Positions 39,224 through 40,794 of a stretch of DNA of 40,794 nt are shown here, in pieces (position 1 is the first letter of the stretch; each line of letters starts with the position of its first letter). The notes under the pieces were generated by a model, which saw nothing but the letters and a program-made list of their open reading frames with translations, searched no databases and was not told the DNA's origin. Origin of the DNA: Pseudoselenomonas ruminantium (GTDB lineage: Bacteria; Bacillota; Negativicutes; Selenomonadales; Selenomonadaceae). The DNA lies in contig NZ_FRBC01000027.1 of the NCBI RefSeq assembly GCF_900142515.1, positions 1 to 40,794 on the forward strand, given 5' to 3'. The translations under genes were made by a program, and so were the position numbers.

Positions 39224-39409
39224 TTACTTGTCACCTGCACCACAGGCAGAACCACAAGCAGTGGGCAGCACCTTGTCGCCAGAGCCACAAGCCGAGCCAC
39301 AGGCAGCGGAAACTACTTTGTCCCCGGAGCCGCAAGCCGAACCGCAGGCAGAGTTTGTTAAAACACCTGTTGCTTTCTGATTCCATGCTGCTAAATTCGT
39401 AAGTGCCAT
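39224..39409 (-). CDS. ACGX-repeat peptide precursor
   Basis: This 61-residue peptide has a leader of about 20 residues (MALTNLAAWNQKATGVLTNS) and then three 15-residue repeats based on ACGSACGSGDKV, giving six Ala-Cys-Gly-x units with six cysteines; the last repeat is short and ends the protein at GAGDK. The design (leader, then repeated modifiable core) is that of a ribosomally made, post-translationally modified peptide. It heads the operon, and the next gene is the radical SAM/SPASM maturase. A GGAAG-type ribosome site precedes the ATG at 39409. No protease or dedicated exporter is seen beside it. Confidence 0.85.
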   Translation of the reverse strand: MALTNLAAWNQKATGVLTNSACGSACGSGDKVVSAACGSACGSGDKVLPTACGSACGAGDK

Positions 39410-39458
39410 AATACATCTTCCTTTCCAAAATTGATTGGGAATTTTTGCTTACAGGCAT

Positions 39459-39487
39459 ATCTTAACAGGAATAAATCCCCTTGTGAA
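39459..39487 (-). promoter_or_regulatory. Promoter of the ACGX operon
   Basis: On the minus strand TTCACA (39487-39482) and TAAGAT (39464-39459) are 17 bases apart. The leader is about 45 bases. The -35 box lies 10 bases from a palindrome that is probably the LysR site. Confidence 0.65.
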
Positions 39488-39496
39488 ATGCTATTA

Positions 39497-39515
39497 TTGC
39501 ATTATTTATGCACAA
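39497..39515. promoter_or_regulatory. Candidate LysR operator between the ACGX operon and the LysR gene
   Basis: TTGCATTATTTATGCACAA contains the perfect dyad TGCAT/ATGCA around TATTT. It lies just upstream of the ACGX -35 box and within the region from which the divergent LysR gene must be transcribed, the usual place for a LysR activator site. Confidence 0.55.
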
Positions 39516-39581
39516 AGCGTATCAATATGTGCTATCATAATATTATCGCTATCCTGATGAATTCGTGATGAGGTGTATAGG

Positions 39582-40511
39582 ATGAATACCCAGCAGCTTG
39601 AATGTTTTACTACCCTAGCAAAGACGTTAAACTACGCCAAAACCGCGGAACAGCTATCCCTGTCCCAGCCTGCCATATCCCGGCAGATTCAAAGTCTGGA
39701 AACAGAACTGGGGGCCAAACTTTTTAACCGTACCACCCGTTCCGTCTCCCTGACTCAGGTGGGATTCCAGTTCCTGCCTGATGCCCAGCAGATGCTCGGA
39801 CTCTACTACCATTCTTTGGAATGGATTTCCACCTTCCATAAGCACAAACGCACAGTGCTCCGCATTGGCTACGCTGACTCCCATGCCAACTGGTTTATCA
39901 GCAAGATTCTTTCCTGTGTACTGGCCGATAACGAGAATATTGTGCCAGAGCTTACCCTTGACCAGACCGATGCCAATCTGCACCGACTTACCACCAGTCA
40001 GCTGGATTTGGTGTTGGGCATCAAGGATGCCAAATTTACTGCCGAGGACATTACCTTCCAGAAACTCCATGACGATGCCTTTGTCTGTGTCATGCGGAAA
40101 AATCATCCTTTGGCTTTGGCATGCAAAAAGAGACGCCGAAAAAGCGTCTCCTCTAAAGATATGTGGCCCTACCGCCAGATTATTGATATTCCTCCCTATC
40201 TTTTGAAGCATGTATTCTCCCGTGGTCATCATATCGTCCCCATCAATGATGAGCTAGACAACATCCTCTGTGCCACCACCAGTGAAGCCTATAACCTGGC
40301 TTTGGCCGGAGCAGGCTTTGCTCTTATTCCCCAGCATTTGACGCTGCCCCATAAGGAACTGATTTTTCTTCCCTGGGAGGAATCTCCTCATGCACCTATG
40401 GGTATTTACTACCGCCAGCAGGGCGGCATGGATAAGAATTCGGCAATTTACAAGTTCATTACCCTGGCCAGGGAATGCACCAAGGAAGCCATGCCCTGCC
40501 ATAAGCAGTGA
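39582..40511 (+). CDS. LysR-family regulator divergent to the ACGX operon
   Basis: The 309-residue protein from the ATG at 39582 (GATGAGGTGTATAGG upstream; a start at 39573 overlaps the ribosome site) has the winged helix-turn-helix (MNTQQLECFTTLAKTLNYAK, LSLSQPAISRQIQSLETELG, KLFNRTT) and a complete effector domain (TVLRIGYADSHANWFISKIL to LALAGAGFALIPQHLTLP). An unusual basic run KKRRRKSVSSK sits in the effector domain. By position it should control the ACGX operon through the palindrome at 39497-39515. Confidence 0.9.
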   Translation: MNTQQLECFTTLAKTLNYAKTAEQLSLSQPAISRQIQSLETELGAKLFNRTTRSVSLTQVGFQFLPDAQQMLGLYYHSLEWISTFHKHKRTVLRIGYADSHANWFISKILSCVLADNENIVPELTLDQTDANLHRLTTSQLDLVLGIKDAKFTAEDITFQKLHDDAFVCVMRKNHPLALACKKRRRKSVSSKDMWPYRQIIDIPPYLLKHVFSRGHHIVPINDELDNILCATTSEAYNLALAGAGFALIPQHLTLPHKELIFLPWEESPHAPMGIYYRQQGGMDKNSAIYKFITLARECTKEAMPCHKQ

Positions 40512-40654
40512 ACGAGTTTGCACAGCCAGTGAACTATTTTTTCTAGGCTTATCTTTTGCTCCTGAACATCCTTATTTTTCTCCGGTAAATTGCAAGTTGA
40601 AATTGAACAAAAATATAATCAAGAAACATTATCAATAGAATAGACTTCATCGGA

Positions 40655-40794
40655 GGGTGTGAATAAAAGTCTGTAAAAGGTCTTCTATGATTTCAGCATG
40701 GATGTATTTTACGGTTGTAATCTATCAGGGTACATAATGGTCAGTTCGCCCCTTACTTTGCCCCAGTTTCGGATGGGCATGGACCATTTCTTGG
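40655..40794 (-). mobile_element. IS256-family element, end only (runs off right edge)
   Basis: A terminal sequence GGGTGTGAATAAAAGTCTGT, of the kind seen at IS256-family ends (GGGTGTG followed by an A+T-rich stretch and CTGT), starts at 40655. About 55 bases further in is the end of a transposase frame. The rest lies outside the window. Confidence 0.55.
40709..40794 (-). CDS. IS256-family (mutator-type) transposase, C-terminal end only
   Basis: Read on the minus strand, 27 complete codons encode KKWSMPIRNWGKVRGELTIM followed by YPDRLQP and a stop at 40709-40711. The KW-x-MPIRNW-x-x-x-x-x-L ending is the conserved C-terminus of IS256-type transposases. The catalytic part lies beyond the window. 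Confidence 0.7.
   Translation of the reverse strand, partial: KKWSMPIRNWGKVRGELTIMYPDRLQP

Noticed and set aside
39224-39409. 45-base direct repeats suggesting a CRISPR-like array
   Set aside because: They are the coding repeats of the ACGX peptide, with no unique spacers.
1-40794. tRNA, rRNA, CRISPR arrays and replication origin
   Set aside because: No cloverleaf with tRNA signature, rRNA sequence, repeat-spacer array or DnaA-box cluster was noticed on reading both strands; I could not run a dedicated scan.

Overview
The window reads as a chromosomal segment of a low-to-mid GC anaerobic Firmicute, most likely a Negativicute of the Selenomonas/Mitsuokella/Megamonas group. This rests on a PolC-type replicase beside polA-mutM-coaE, many oxygen-sensitive radical SAM and ferredoxin-type proteins, an ACGX-repeat peptide system (which I recall from Selenomonadales), and L,D-transpeptidase and lytic transglycosylase genes. 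The species is inference; no rRNA or tRNA gene is visible.

Layout. (1) 1-340: end of an IS3-family element. (2) 404-10340: an integrated, decayed prophage of about 9.9 kb. It is bounded by a 22-bp direct repeat (404-425 and 10319-10340) and by integrase arm-type repeats at both ends. It holds a frameshifted integrase, a hicAB toxin-antitoxin pair, a D12 adenine methylase, an operon of CI-like repressor, trypsin-like protease and OLD-like ATPase/TOPRIM protein, a divergent Cro/antirepressor side with four operators, and a lysis cassette. A defective IS3 copy sits where the head and tail genes should be. (3) 10320-11848: a loxP-like palindrome, a 110-bp cloverleaf-forming DNA and an intact tyrosine recombinase. 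(4) 12047-22052, minus strand: housekeeping genes ldt-polA-mutM-coaE-slt and polC, the last without the usual proofreading insertion. (5) 22181-25782: an unknown gene, an aminotransferase and prfC. (6) 26085-28778: mobile-element debris (a second internally deleted IS3, a recombinase fragment, a possible IS605-type RNA end) and an A+T-rich secreted protein gene. (7) 29048-32762: a radical SAM gene, an ArsR regulator with a probably leaderless mRNA, and a DUF1097/DAPG-hydrolase/LysR cassette. (8) 32954-39409: a ten-gene minus-strand operon led by an ACGX-repeat peptide and its radical SAM/SPASM partner, with a divergent LysR gene at 39582. (9) 40655-40794: end of an IS256-family element.

Two systems stand out. 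One is the repressor-coupled protease plus OLD-like ATPase, whose ATPase carries an apparent translation-factor IF2 N-terminal domain; it is a candidate prophage-encoded defence module. The other is the ACGX peptide operon, a predicted modified-peptide pathway whose product is unknown to me, with redox genes, a tautomerase-flavodoxin-ferredoxin fusion and a gutted radical SAM paralogue downstream. Internal deletions recur across the window (two IS transposases, one fusion gene, one radical SAM remnant, the prophage itself).
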